Made by a program: the position numbers and the translations under genes
DNA from: JAEZHK01 sp964575255
GTDB lineage: Bacteria; Bacillota; Clostridia; Christensenellales; Aristaeellaceae
NCBI GenBank assembly: GCA_964575255.1
Contig: CAZNPZ010000003.1
Coordinates: 62,001 to 126,000 of the forward strand
Reading direction: 5' to 3'
Length of the DNA: 64,000 nucleotides
Notes under the pieces: generated by a model
Seen by the model: only the letters and a program-made list of their open reading frames with translations
Databases searched by the model: none
What the model was told of the DNA's origin: nothing
In this document: piece by piece, positions 7,390 to 17,319 of the stretch
How the letters are laid out: every line of letters begins with the position of its first letter
Numbering within the stretch: the stretch's first letter is position 1

Positions 7390-8520
7390 CTACTCAAACA
7401 TCACGCTGTGCCCGTACGGGGCGGGCTGTTTCCCGCCTTTGGTGAGCACCCAGAGCACTCGCTGGTCGACCCGTTCGGGCGCGGCGCCCTCGCCGTCGGT
7501 GAAGACCACGACCAGCGGCATCTTCAGGCTGTCCGCCAGCTCAAAGACCGGGCGAAAGTCGGTGCCGCCGTTCCTGGTGCGTTCCCTCCCATGCCGGTAC
7601 TGCGCGGCGGGTCTTGGCTCGGAGCATTTGGTGTCGAATTCGGTGACGAGGATTCGCGCGTTCGTGACGCGGTTGACCGTCTTCAGTTCCGCGAAGAACG
7701 ACTGCAGCTGTTCGTCGGAGATCGAGCCGCTCTCATCCAGCGCGATCAATACGTCCAACCCGATGCTGCGCTTGGCGCCGGGGCTGTTTTCATAGCGGCG
7801 CGATACGCGCTTGTAGGTCGCCCGCGTCTCCATACGCCCCCGGCCGGTCAGGAAGCGCTTGAAAAGTGCCGCCCAGTCGATCTCAGGGCGCTGCCACGGC
7901 GGATCGACCTGGCCGCTGAGTTCCGCGGGAAACTCGCCGTTCTGGGCGGCGCTGTCCATCAGCGTCTCGACCTGGTTCTTCAGCGCCTGTGCGTTTGTCT
8001 CCGGCACTTCCTCGTCGGTCAAAAGGTCAGAGGCGAACAGACTCTCGCCGCCCAGCCTGAGCGTGACCGTGTTTTCGCGCGCGAGGAGGCTGAACGAATC
8101 GTTCAAAAGCCGTGAAAGCGCCGCGTAGTACCGCTCCGCGCCCAAACCGCGCTCCAGCTTGTGCTCGATCTTCGCTTCCATTTTGCCGACCGTGGCGGCG
8201 TCCGACCCGAGCATCGCGGGCGGCAGAAGTTCGTTGACCGCGAGATCGCAGGCGACCGCCCACAGAAGCGGGTCGCGGTCGCCCCGGCGCAGCGGGTGCA
8301 AAAACAGGAGGTGCATCAGTTCGTGCAGCAGGACGCCCTGCGCCTGCGCGTCATTCAAACCTTCGTACCACGTCGGGTTGACCTTGAGCACGGGGGAGGG
8401 CAGCAACGTCATTTGTATGGTCGGTACGCTTTTGGTTTCCTGAAGAGAAATCACCGAGGCGAGGGAGGCGTAAAAAGGCTGAACGAGGAGCAGCTTCATC
8501 ACCGCGTCCCGGATGCGCAT
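7390..8520 (-). CDS. VWA-like metallopeptidase-domain protein (DUF2201 type)
   Basis: 376 residues. The N-terminal half carries a zinc-peptidase-like helix HELMHLLFLH (HExxH, His66-His70), and the C-terminal half is a von Willebrand A-like domain with a MIDAS-type LDESGSIS and the VVFTDGEG segment. Proteins of this architecture are encoded next to MoxR-type AAA+ ATPases, as here (next gene upstream, 29 bases), and are thought to act as chaperone or assembly pairs. The actual client is unknown. It ends with TAG, showing that TAG is a normal stop in this genome. Confidence 0.88.
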   Translation of the reverse strand: MRIRDAVMKLLLVQPFYASLASVISLQETKSVPTIQMTLLPSPVLKVNPTWYEGLNDAQAQGVLLHELMHLLFLHPLRRGDRDPLLWAVACDLAVNELLPPAMLGSDAATVGKMEAKIEHKLERGLGAERYYAALSRLLNDSFSLLARENTVTLRLGGESLFASDLLTDEEVPETNAQALKNQVETLMDSAAQNGEFPAELSGQVDPPWQRPEIDWAALFKRFLTGRGRMETRATYKRVSRRYENSPGAKRSIGLDVLIALDESGSISDEQLQSFFAELKTVNRVTNARILVTEFDTKCSEPRPAAQYRHGRERTRNGGTDFRPVFELADSLKMPLVVVFTDGEGAAPERVDQRVLWVLTKGGKQPAPYGHSVMFE

Positions 8521-8549
8521 GGGCCGCCCCTCCTCTTTCGCGATTGGGT

Positions 8550-9623
8550 TTATGAAAGAAGTGCGAAGATCTGATCGGACAGCGTGTCCGCCGCGCCTGT
8601 CGCCTGCGCGACCGCGAGGAACAGTTCCGGCTTTTCGACAGCCAGCGTCTTGAAGAACAACAGCTGGAATTCCTCCGGCAGCGCCTTCAGCATGGCGTCC
8701 AGATTGCGCGCCTGACCGTCGCTTCCGGTCAGCAGGGACACGATTTTCTTGATCAGAAGTCCTATCAAATCCAGTCTGCCGTCTGAAACAAGCCGCGCGA
8801 CGAGCGGCCGGGCCGGCTCGTAATCGTCCAACAGCGCGGCGGCGGACGGGATTGCGTACTCTCGGTTTTTCAGATACCCATAGAACGAAGCGGTGGTCTC
8901 CGGGCCGATGATCCCGGATATCAGTTCCTGCATCAGTTTTTCAGGAAGGTCGCAACTGTTCAGAAGCTGCTGCACCCGCGTCCAGCCGCGCGGAGTGGGC
9001 GATTTCGCGGTCGCGGTGCTGTCGGCGGCCTTTTTGACGCGCAGCAGCATGTCCGGGCATGCGGTGAGGTAGGCGAGCACGTCGTCGCACGGATCGTTTT
9101 TCAGCGAGTAGGCGACATAGTCGTCCAGATTGGGCGTGATCTCGATGGAAATAAACCGATCCAGCATCGCGTCGTCCAGCGTGCTGACGGTATAGTTCAG
9201 CGTATCCGGGTTCATCGTCACGCCGATTTTCCAGCCAGGCGCGAGGCAGTGGCCGTTGATCTTGCGTTCCAGAAGCAGCGGATAGAGAACCGAGATCGTG
9301 TCGGTCGGCACGCGGTTGATTTCCTCCAGCACCAATAAACCCCTGGGTGGGAAGAACCCCTTCTCCACGGCGTTGAGGGTAGGCAGGAATTGCGGCGCGA
9401 GATAGCGCGTGATGCCGCTGTCGCGGTCCTTGTCCGGAAGCCCCATAAAGTCCGGCCCTTCCATCGCGGCCGCATACAGCCCCATGTAGCCGATGCCAAG
9501 TTCCTCGGCGCACTGCTGGAACGCGGAGGTCTTTCCGACGCCGCGCTCGCTGATCAGCGCCGTTACGCAGTCTGTGTTCAGGTACAGCTCATGAACGCAC
9601 TTTTTTGCTTCGCGGATCCTCAT
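8550..9623 (-). CDS. MoxR-type AAA+ ATPase
   Basis: 357 residues. Walker A is SERGVGKTS (residues 25-33), Walker B GLLVLEEINR (about 94-103), and TMNPDTLNYTVSTLDDAMLDRF gives the sensor-1 and arginine-finger region. It pairs with the downstream VWA/HExxH protein, the classic MoxR-VWA arrangement in which ATP hydrolysis remodels or activates a partner protein. A TATAAT box lies upstream (minus strand, 9676-9671) but I see no good -35 box. Confidence 0.9.
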   Translation of the reverse strand: MRIREAKKCVHELYLNTDCVTALISERGVGKTSAFQQCAEELGIGYMGLYAAAMEGPDFMGLPDKDRDSGITRYLAPQFLPTLNAVEKGFFPPRGLLVLEEINRVPTDTISVLYPLLLERKINGHCLAPGWKIGVTMNPDTLNYTVSTLDDAMLDRFISIEITPNLDDYVAYSLKNDPCDDVLAYLTACPDMLLRVKKAADSTATAKSPTPRGWTRVQQLLNSCDLPEKLMQELISGIIGPETTASFYGYLKNREYAIPSAAALLDDYEPARPLVARLVSDGRLDLIGLLIKKIVSLLTGSDGQARNLDAMLKALPEEFQLLFFKTLAVEKPELFLAVAQATGAADTLSDQIFALLS

Positions 9624-9780
9624 ATCCCGTACCTCTCCCCAGGGCGCTTTGGCGCGCCGATGCCTTGCATATTATACCATACAACCAAATTCGAGGCTAT
9701 AAAAAAACACAGATTTTATACTCGCGAAAACGCCACCGACCGGGCGGGTAAACGGAGTCGTTGATGCTGGCTGAAAGATG

Positions 9781-9809
9781 TTGACAAACCTCCAGAAATC
9801 CTTTAAGCT
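9781..9809 (+). promoter_or_regulatory. Probable promoter of the GGDEF/HD-GYP gene
   Basis: TTGACA (9781-9786), 17-base spacer, weak -10 TAAGCT (9804-9809). The start codon is 35 bases downstream of the -10 box. Confidence 0.5.
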
Positions 9810-9843
9810 GTGAAGAAAAGAATTTACTGCCGAGGACGACCAT

Positions 9844-12753
9844 ATGAGGGCACCGTTTGCTCATGCGGATTCCAGACAAAGCTCTGAAAAATGGGACGTC
9901 TTGGCTGCCGCCGCGAAAATCGGCTTGGTGATCGTAGTCATTTTCTCCTTTGCATTCGTATTATCTCCCCTGACCGGGAAGAGCCAGGAAGCGCTGGATC
10001 TGATAACCCTCGCCGAACACGGCGCGGTCATTATGATGGTGGATCCCGACTCCGGCGCGATACTCTGGGCGGACAATGCCGCTGTGGCATTTTACGGGTA
10101 TTCCAAAGAGCGGCTTCTGGGCATGAACATCAGCGAGATCAATACACTGGATTCAGATCAGATCGCTTCCGAGATGCGGGCGGCCAGAGAAAAGAAGCGG
10201 AATTTCTTTCAGTTTCGTCATCGCCTTGCGTCCGGTGCGATCCGAAATGTGGAAGTGTATTCCTATCCCGTCCAGCATAATGGTGCTATGGCGCTTTTGT
10301 CGATCATTCACGACGTCACGGAGCGTGTAAGTCTGGAGCAGCATCATGAGCGCCTGATGGTTGAGGTCTATATCGCTGGGGCGGCCGCGATCCTCATTCT
10401 GACCATCCTGCTTATATTTTCCGTGCGCAGCCGCGTGAAAACGGCGAGCGCGAAGCGGGAAATTGAAAACCTGAGCAGGGTGCGCGAGTCCTTTTTCAAC
10501 GCCTCCTCCGACATGATCTACCTGAAGGACGAAAACCAGAGGTATATCATCGTCAACAAGACAACGGAGCGCTTTTATGGCAAGCCCGCGGCAGAGATCC
10601 TCGGCCTGAATGACCTTGAACTGAGCGGGGATGCGTTCGCGCGGACGCGGATGCGTACCGACAAACTGGCGCTTGAAAAACGGGACATCATCGTCGAGGA
10701 AGTCGCATGGGCGGGCCGCGCGCTGGAATGTAAAAAATTCCCGGTTCAATTGCCAAACGGGCAGACCGGCGTCGGCGCCTTCATCCGGGACGTCACAAAA
10801 GAACGCACGGAGGAGAAGCGGCGGGAGAAGTCGTATCACCGCCAGAAGATCCTGGCGGACGTGTTCACCAGAAACTTTGAGAACACCCATGAGGAATTGG
10901 ACTATGTGCTTAACGAGGCGCTGAAGCTGACCGGAAGCGAATACGGCTACCTGTTCCTCTACAATGAGGAGAGCAATGATTTCACGCTGAACTCCTGGAC
11001 GGAGAGCGTCCTCCGGGACAACGCGATCGAGAACCCGCGAATGAAATTCGGCGTAGATTCCTCAGGGTTCTGGAGCGAGGTCGTGAGGCGGCGGGAACCG
11101 ATCATCGTCAACGATTATTCCAGTCCGAACCCGTTCAAAAAGGGTACGCCTGAAGGCCATGTCCCCCTGAAGCGATTCCTGCTGCTCCCCGTATTGTTTG
11201 GCGAAAAACTGGTGGCGCTGGTCGGCCTCGCAAACAAGCCGGAGGACTACGACGATCAGGACGAATACGAAATGAAGCTCCTGATGAACGGGGTATGGAA
11301 CGCCGTTTTGCGGCGGACGCTGGAGGACAAGGTTCGCTACGAGCGCGCCAAATATTTGAAGACGCTGATCTCCATCGGCGATGGCGTCATGGTGGTGGAT
11401 CGGCTTGGCCGGATCGAGATGCTCAATCCCGTTGCGGAACGCCTGACTGGTTGGACATTCTCCGAGGCGCGCGGACACCACTACCGGGAAGTCTTTGTGA
11501 TCCGGCACGAAGAACCGGACACGCCGATCGCCGACGCGATCGCGGATGCGCTTTCTTCCGGCGAGGTACAGGAAATCGCGAACAGCGCGGTATTGATTTC
11601 GCGGCAGGGAAGCCAATATCACTTAGAAGACAGCGCCGCGCCGATCCTCAGCGAGGATGGCAATGTGGAAGGCGTCGTATTGGTGTTCCGGGATGTGACC
11701 AACAAAAAAGAGCAAATACGGCAGATTCAGTACTTGAGCTTTCACGACGCGTTGACCGGATTGTACAACCGAAGGTTCTTCAACGAGGAGCTCGCGCGCC
11801 TGGACACGGATCGGAACCTTCCAATTACGGTTGTCATGGGCGATGTGAACGGCCTGAAATTGACCAACGATGTCTTTGGCCACGCAGCCGGGGACATGCT
11901 TTTAAAATGCATCGCGCAGGTGTTTCGCCAGATCTGCCGCGCGGACGACATCATCGCGCGCTGGGGCGGCGACGAGTTCGTGCTGCTGCTCCCCAAGACC
12001 AATGCCGCGGACGCGGCGGCCATCGTCAGCCGCATCAAGGCGGAGTTTGCCAGACAGCGCATCAAGGCGGTCAAAGGCAGCATCTCGATGGGTGTCGCGT
12101 GCAAGGACACCGCAACGACCGACATCCTGCAGGCGCTGGTTCTTGCGGAAGAGGCCATGTACGCGAACAAGGCGCTGGAACAGGACGAGGCGCGCAACGC
12201 GACGATTGGCGAGATCATCCGCGTTCTGCACAGCGAAAACCCCCGCGAGCGCGAACACGCCGAACGCGTCAGCGCGTTGTGCCGGGATTTCGGGCGCGCG
12301 CTCAACCTGACCCAGGAGGAGATCCGCCGCCTGGGCGACGCAGCCTTTTTGCACGACATCGGCAAAATCGCGATGAATCCGGAATTTCTGGACGTTGGCG
12401 CGGACATGTCGGAGCGGCAGTGGATGGAGATCCGCCGCCATTCGATTATAGGTTTCCGCATCCTGAACGCGTCGGATGACACGGTCGATCTGGCTTCGGC
12501 GGTGCTCTCCCACCACGAGCGATGGGATGGGTCAGGATACCCGAAAGGCCTCAAGGGCGAGGAGATTCCGCTTCCCGCCCGCATCATTGCGATCTGTGAG
12601 GTGTTCGACCGGATGACGCACGACACTGGCGAAAAAAAGTCCTCGGCGCATGAAGCCGTCGATTCCATCCGCGGGAGTGCAGGGACGATGTTCGACCCGC
12701 GCCTGGTCGACGTATTTTCCGACATGATTAAACAGGGGAAATACGAATCGTAA
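9844..12753 (+). CDS. Membrane sensor with PAS-PAS-GAF-PAS-GGDEF-HD-GYP domains
   Basis: 969 residues. Order read from the sequence: membrane helix (about 22-42), PAS (55-160), second membrane helix (175-193), PAS (205-322), GAF (335-488), PAS (495-620), GGDEF (625-785), HD-GYP (795-969). The diguanylate cyclase active site is RWGGDEF (about 707-711), with the inhibitory RxxD site RADD five residues before it. The phosphodiesterase has HDIGK (about 838) and HHERWDGSGYPKG. It thus has both a cyclic-di-GMP synthetase and a hydrolase module, or one that acts mainly as a sensor. The signals bound by PAS and GAF are unknown. Confidence 0.93.
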   Translation: MRAPFAHADSRQSSEKWDVLAAAAKIGLVIVVIFSFAFVLSPLTGKSQEALDLITLAEHGAVIMMVDPDSGAILWADNAAVAFYGYSKERLLGMNISEINTLDSDQIASEMRAAREKKRNFFQFRHRLASGAIRNVEVYSYPVQHNGAMALLSIIHDVTERVSLEQHHERLMVEVYIAGAAAILILTILLIFSVRSRVKTASAKREIENLSRVRESFFNASSDMIYLKDENQRYIIVNKTTERFYGKPAAEILGLNDLELSGDAFARTRMRTDKLALEKRDIIVEEVAWAGRALECKKFPVQLPNGQTGVGAFIRDVTKERTEEKRREKSYHRQKILADVFTRNFENTHEELDYVLNEALKLTGSEYGYLFLYNEESNDFTLNSWTESVLRDNAIENPRMKFGVDSSGFWSEVVRRREPIIVNDYSSPNPFKKGTPEGHVPLKRFLLLPVLFGEKLVALVGLANKPEDYDDQDEYEMKLLMNGVWNAVLRRTLEDKVRYERAKYLKTLISIGDGVMVVDRLGRIEMLNPVAERLTGWTFSEARGHHYREVFVIRHEEPDTPIADAIADALSSGEVQEIANSAVLISRQGSQYHLEDSAAPILSEDGNVEGVVLVFRDVTNKKEQIRQIQYLSFHDALTGLYNRRFFNEELARLDTDRNLPITVVMGDVNGLKLTNDVFGHAAGDMLLKCIAQVFRQICRADDIIARWGGDEFVLLLPKTNAADAAAIVSRIKAEFARQRIKAVKGSISMGVACKDTATTDILQALVLAEEAMYANKALEQDEARNATIGEIIRVLHSENPREREHAERVSALCRDFGRALNLTQEEIRRLGDAAFLHDIGKIAMNPEFLDVGADMSERQWMEIRRHSIIGFRILNASDDTVDLASAVLSHHERWDGSGYPKGLKGEEIPLPARIIAICEVFDRMTHDTGEKKSSAHEAVDSIRGSAGTMFDPRLVDVFSDMIKQGKYES

Positions 12754-12756
12754 GGG

Positions 12757-13478
12757 TTAATCGCTCTGTTCCAAACGCTCCCGGTTGATCCACAGCCCCC
12801 ATGCGGGGTTTGGAATGAAGTGGATTTCTTCGCCGTCCGGCAAAGTGTTGAAGCCGGGGGACAGGCGTCCCGGGTCGTACCGAGTCGCTGTTTCCTCATA
12901 GTTCGCGAAGGCGTAGCCAACGGATTCGATCTCCCGCCGTGGGATGCTTATGACCGCGTAGGAGATTTTAAACCGCCCGTCGGAGGAACCGTGGATCAAG
13001 TGCGCCGCCGCGCCCATGTTCTCCCGGAGGTCTTCGTTCTCCAGTTCCCGGAACAGCGAGAGAACCCGCTCTCGGCCCCAGTAGCCGTATTTTCGGATCA
13101 GCGCGTCCACCGCGCCGTCTTCCCCGAACCGTTCGACGCCAGGCGCGAGCACGACGAGTTCCCCGCCGTCCCGGATCGCCATGCGGGTTCGGTAGACCGC
13201 CTTGTTGCTGATCCAGGTGCTGTGAAATTCCTTCGGATCGAGATACGCCACGCACTTTTGTATGCCCCTGTCGATAAGAATGATGTTCTTCCAGTGACCG
13301 GGACGTGCGTACCCACCGCCGGCATCACGTCCGCATGCGCGCCCAGACCGGTGCAGTAGTGGTAGCACGCGTTGGCGAGCAAGCCGGCGTTGCTGTGGTA
13401 CCGTGTCTAGTCCGGCGGGATGATCAGCACCTTGTCCGCGGGGTGCTTTTTGAGAAGCGCCATTAAGCCCGAAAGCAT
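12757..13478 (-). pseudogene. LarA-like (lactate racemase / DUF2088 family) remnant
   Basis: Pieces of a LarA-like protein in two frames. The 5' piece (from ATG 13478) reads ADKVLIIPPD, then an in-frame TAG, then TRYHSNAG and AVGTHVPVT. The frame then changes and the sequence jumps to the C-terminal part (HWKNIILIDRG, NKAVYRTRMAI, LIRKYGYWG). About 120 residues normally between GTHVP and this C-terminal part are missing. A nonsense codon, an internal deletion and a short N-terminus make this a degraded gene. It lies next to gnd and converges on the GGDEF gene with only three bases between. Confidence 0.75.
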
Positions 13479-13571
13479 TAAAGCTCCATACTTGCACCCC
13501 CGAATACGCGGATTGTCGTTTGGTAACCGGAATTGCGCCTCTGTGGGTCGCTGTAACAGTCTCTCCGGAGG

Positions 13572-15020
13572 CTATACGGTGTAGGTGGACGCGGCGGTGT
13601 CGCCGCCGAAGCCCGTCCAGTTGGTGTGGAAGTATTCACCGCGCGGCCGGTCGGTGCGCTCGTAGGTGTGCGCGCCGAAGTAGTCCCGCTGCGCCTGCAG
13701 GAGGTTCGCGGGCAGGTTTTCGGTGGTATACCCGTCAAAGTAGGAGAGCGCAGACGTGAACGCGGGCATCGGCACGCCGCTTTGGATCGCCTCCGCGCAC
13801 ACTCTCCGCCAGGCCGGGACGCAGGATCGGACGGTTTCCGCGAAGTATGGATCGAGCAGCAGGTTGGAAAGCGCCGGGTCACGGTCGAACGCTTCGTTAA
13901 TATGGCCTAAAAAGACGCTTCGTATGATGCACCCGCCGCGCCAGAGAAGCGCGATGCCGCCGTAGTTCAGGTGCCAGCCATAGGTCTTCGCAGCGGCGCG
14001 CATCAGCGCGTAGCCCTGCGCGTAGGAGACGATTTTGGAAGCATATAGCGCCTTGCGCAGATTTTCAAGAAACTGTTCCCGATCGCCGGTGAACGCCGGT
14101 TTCTCGTGCGGGAAGACGTTCGCGGCGCGGACGCGCTCTTCCTTCATCGCGGACAGGCAGCGGCTGAACACCGCCTCGCCGATCAAGGTCAGCGGCACGC
14201 CCTCGTCCAGCGCGGAGATAGCAGTCCACTTGCCGGTGCCCTTCTGGCCGGCGGTGTCCAGAATCCTGTCCACAATAGAGGTTCCGTCCACGTCCCTGAA
14301 GGCCAGGATGTCCCGCGTGACTTCGATCAGGTAGCTGTCAAGTTCCGTTCTGTTCCAGTCCGCGAACACGCGGCTCATCTCGCCCGGCGTCATGCCCAGC
14401 ACATCCCGCATCAACTGATACGCTTCGCAGATCAGCTGCATGTCGCCGTACTCGATGCCGTTGTGGATCATCTTGACGAAGTGTCCCGCGCCGTTTTCGC
14501 CCACCCAGTCGCAGCAGGGCACGCCGTCCGCCACCGCGCAGATGGACTGAAAGATTGGCTTTACAAACGGCCACGCGGTGGGGGAGCCGCCCGGCATCAT
14601 CGAGGGGCCTTTCAGCGCGCCCTCCTCACCGCCGGAGACGCCGCACCCGATGTAATTTAACCCCTTGGACTCAACATACGCCGTTCGCCGGATCGTGTCC
14701 GGGAAGTGGCTGTTGCCGCCGTCGATCAGGATGTCCCCCTTCTCAAGGAGCGGCAGCAGCTGCTCGATCAGCGCGTCCACCGCGCTGCCCGCCTTGACCA
14801 TCATCATCACGCGGCGCGGCGGTTCCAGCGCAGCGACCAGTTCCTGAAGCGAGTAACAGCCGACGATGTTCTTCCCGCACGCCCTGCCCTCTATAAAATT
14901 CTTGACCTTGTCAACCGTCCGGTTGGTTACCGCCACAGCGAAACCTTTGGATTCCATGTTCATCACCAGGTTTTCACCCATCACCGCGAGCCCGATGAGG
15001 CCGATGTCCGCTTGACGCAT
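13572..15020 (-). CDS. gnd: 6-phosphogluconate dehydrogenase, decarboxylating
   Basis: 482 residues, full family length. It oxidises 6-phosphogluconate to ribulose 5-phosphate with NADP, in the oxidative pentose phosphate pathway. The coenzyme fold is IGLIGLAVMGENLVMNM at the N-terminus; the substrate and catalytic signatures are GVSGGEEGALKGPSMMPGG, GHFVKMIHNGIEYGDM and the C-terminal GGCIIRSVFL. ATG 15020 is chosen for its AAGGAGAAG site and because family members start just before the coenzyme motif. Confidence 0.97.
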   Translation of the reverse strand: MRQADIGLIGLAVMGENLVMNMESKGFAVAVTNRTVDKVKNFIEGRACGKNIVGCYSLQELVAALEPPRRVMMMVKAGSAVDALIEQLLPLLEKGDILIDGGNSHFPDTIRRTAYVESKGLNYIGCGVSGGEEGALKGPSMMPGGSPTAWPFVKPIFQSICAVADGVPCCDWVGENGAGHFVKMIHNGIEYGDMQLICEAYQLMRDVLGMTPGEMSRVFADWNRTELDSYLIEVTRDILAFRDVDGTSIVDRILDTAGQKGTGKWTAISALDEGVPLTLIGEAVFSRCLSAMKEERVRAANVFPHEKPAFTGDREQFLENLRKALYASKIVSYAQGYALMRAAAKTYGWHLNYGGIALLWRGGCIIRSVFLGHINEAFDRDPALSNLLLDPYFAETVRSCVPAWRRVCAEAIQSGVPMPAFTSALSYFDGYTTENLPANLLQAQRDYFGAHTYERTDRPRGEYFHTNWTGFGGDTAASTYTV

Positions 15021-15181
15021 ATTCTTCTCCTTGTCAGTGAATCGGTTGTATATTTCCTGTAAAATTATATTACCGGATGTACGGCAATGCAATAAGAAGC
15101 GCATGAAAAACCCGCGTACGCTGTGATCTTGGAGCGAGGCGCGGGGATGAAGTGGCATGGTTTGGTTCGGAAACGGTCAGG

Positions 15182-15736
15182 TCAGCGCATATAGCCGCGC
15201 AGTTTCTCCTCCCACCATCCGAACGCGACTCGCCCCTCCGCCGGGATGCCGTCCCCATGGATCAGGGAAAGGTAGACCAGAAAGGAGCCGCCGGGCGGGA
15301 AAATAAGCTTTCCGTTTTCCGTTTCCACCATCGTCGTGATGGGTTCGCCCCTTCGGACGAACGCTTTGACGCCGCCCTCCGGCACGTTGGTGACGCTCGA
15401 CGCCAGTTGGAGTTCGACTTTGGGTACCGGCGTCGGTCGGAACGCCGTGTTGGTGGGCGTCGCGGGCGCGGACGAGTACGGCCCCGGAACGAATGCGTTG
15501 AACCAGAACTGAGCGCGAAACGGCGCGGAGGAGATTTCCGTCACCGTCCATACGTTGACGTGCAGGTTGACGTTCGATCCCTCCGGGTTATAAAGCCGCG
15601 CCCAGGCGCTCGTGCCGTTTCCGAGCGTCAGCGCATCCGCGTATCCGATAAAGTACCGGCCGATTTCCGACTGGTAGAGTTCTATGGGGATGTTCACAGC
15701 TTTGGTCAGGCGGGAATCCCATTCAAATCCGGACAT
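15182..15736 (-). CDS. Hypothetical protein resembling DUF6143
   Basis: 184 residues without signal peptide or membrane helix. Segments such as RYFIGYADALTLGNGTSAW, ARLYNPEGSNVNLHVNVW and GKLIFPPGGSFLVYLS resemble a beta-rich family I recall as DUF6143 from Bacillota; function unknown. It ends with VAFGWWEEKLRGYMR. It appears monocistronic. The family name is given from memory and should be treated as tentative. Confidence 0.6.
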   Translation of the reverse strand: MSGFEWDSRLTKAVNIPIELYQSEIGRYFIGYADALTLGNGTSAWARLYNPEGSNVNLHVNVWTVTEISSAPFRAQFWFNAFVPGPYSSAPATPTNTAFRPTPVPKVELQLASSVTNVPEGGVKAFVRRGEPITTMVETENGKLIFPPGGSFLVYLSLIHGDGIPAEGRVAFGWWEEKLRGYMR

Positions 15737-15867
15737 CGGATCACCTCATTTCGACAATGTGTCCATGAGATACTATGCCGGATATTCAGCGATTGACAGG
15801 AGAGATGCAAAGAGAAGCAGGAATGCTGTCTCCCGGTTCTGTCCTCGGCCGGGTTGATCATTGTGTT

Positions 15868-17319
15868 TTAAGTAGCTTCACGAAGTGTCCAAAGGAACTG
15901 GAACTCCGTACCCCCACCGGGCCGGGCGGAAACTTCGATCTCGATCGCGTGCCGCTGGGCGATACGCCGCGCGATTGCGAGACCCAGCCCGGAACCGGCG
16001 CTGTCTTTCGCCGACGACGCTCGGAAAAACCGGTCGAACAGGTAGGGCAGTTCTTCCGGCGGGATGCCGGGGCCGCGGTCCAGGATGCGCACCCGATCCG
16101 TTTCCAGAAACACCTCGACGGTGGAATCCTCCGGCGAATACTTGACCGCGTTGTCCAGCACGATCAAAAACATCTGCCGGAGCCTTCCGTAATCGCCCGT
16201 GAACGCGACCGGCGCGCCCCGTTCCACGCGTATTTCAATGCGCCTCGCGCGCGCAAGACCCTTCGCGGAGCGAACCGCGTCGTCCAGCGCGTCACCCAGA
16301 CTGACCGATTGCATTTCCAGCGGAAAGTCGGCGTTTTCCAGCCGCGTCAAATCCATCAGATCATTGACCAGTCGTTCCAAAGCGACGGTCTCCCGAAGCA
16401 TCTGATTGTGATACTCCGTCACCTGAGTTGGTTCTGTTACCACCTGGTCGCACAGCGCCTCCAGCGAACCGCGCAGCACCGTGACAGGGGTTCGCAGTTC
16501 GTGGGAGATGTTGGCGATGAACGCCTGCCGAAGCTGATTCAGCCGTTCGCGTTCGCCTTCCGCGAGGCGGAGTTTTTCGCTGAGCTGGTCGATGGCCGAC
16601 GCGAGGCGGCCGATCTCGTCCTTTTGCCGAACGCCGGTCTCGATGCCATACGCGCCGCCCGCGAGCCGGACGGCGATCTCCTCCATCCGGTTGAGCGGAC
16701 GGGTGAACCGCGTCGCGAGCAGCGCCGCGAGCAGCGCCGACAGGATCAGCGCCGCCGCGAGGCCGCCGCCCATCGCGGTCAACCCCTGCCGCACCGCCTG
16801 GTCGACGCCGCTGGCCGGGGCGTGCAGAAGCAACGCGCCGATTACGACGTCGTTCGACAGGATTGGCGTGCCCACGGTCAGCGTCGGCGCGTCCAGAAGC
16901 CCGCTGAAGCTTTCGCTGAAGGTGGTCGCGCCGTCAAACACCTTCGCGACAACCGCCTCCGCGTCGACGGGCAGATCCTGATAGACGACCTGTCTGCCCA
17001 TCATGCCCGCGGTGATCAGGTTGAGGCCCTGATCCACCACCCACACATCGGTCATCGCGATCTGATCCAGCAGTTGAAGGTACGCGCCGTATCCGCCTCG
17101 GCGGCCCATCATACCGCCCTCGCCGGACATAAAGCCGGACAGCGACGCGGCCATCGCCTCCGCCCGCTGACGCAGCGCGTCTCGGTTCATCTGCACAGCG
17201 CTCTCCCGGAACAGCGCGACGAACGTGCCGCCCATCACCAGCGCGAACAGGATGAGCGCGGTTCCAAAGTACAGGAACAGCCGCCGCGCGATCTTACTTT
17301 TCATAAATCGCGCCCTCAA
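15868..17319 (-). CDS. Sensor histidine kinase
   Basis: 483 residues. A membrane helix near 13-33, an extracytoplasmic sensor segment, a second helix (ALILSALLAALLATRF), a HAMP linker, a HisKA domain with NISHELRTP (His273), and a HATPase domain (VLDNAVKYSPED, ILDRGPGIP, GSGLGLAIARRI). The start overlaps the end of the response regulator gene by 26 bases, so the pair is translationally coupled. The sensed signal is unknown; the sensor part has a Gly-rich GEGGMMGRRGGYG stretch. Confidence 0.93.
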   Translation of the reverse strand: MRARFMKSKIARRLFLYFGTALILFALVMGGTFVALFRESAVQMNRDALRQRAEAMAASLSGFMSGEGGMMGRRGGYGAYLQLLDQIAMTDVWVVDQGLNLITAGMMGRQVVYQDLPVDAEAVVAKVFDGATTFSESFSGLLDAPTLTVGTPILSNDVVIGALLLHAPASGVDQAVRQGLTAMGGGLAAALILSALLAALLATRFTRPLNRMEEIAVRLAGGAYGIETGVRQKDEIGRLASAIDQLSEKLRLAEGERERLNQLRQAFIANISHELRTPVTVLRGSLEALCDQVVTEPTQVTEYHNQMLRETVALERLVNDLMDLTRLENADFPLEMQSVSLGDALDDAVRSAKGLARARRIEIRVERGAPVAFTGDYGRLRQMFLIVLDNAVKYSPEDSTVEVFLETDRVRILDRGPGIPPEELPYLFDRFFRASSAKDSAGSGLGLAIARRIAQRHAIEIEVSARPGGGTEFQFLWTLREAT

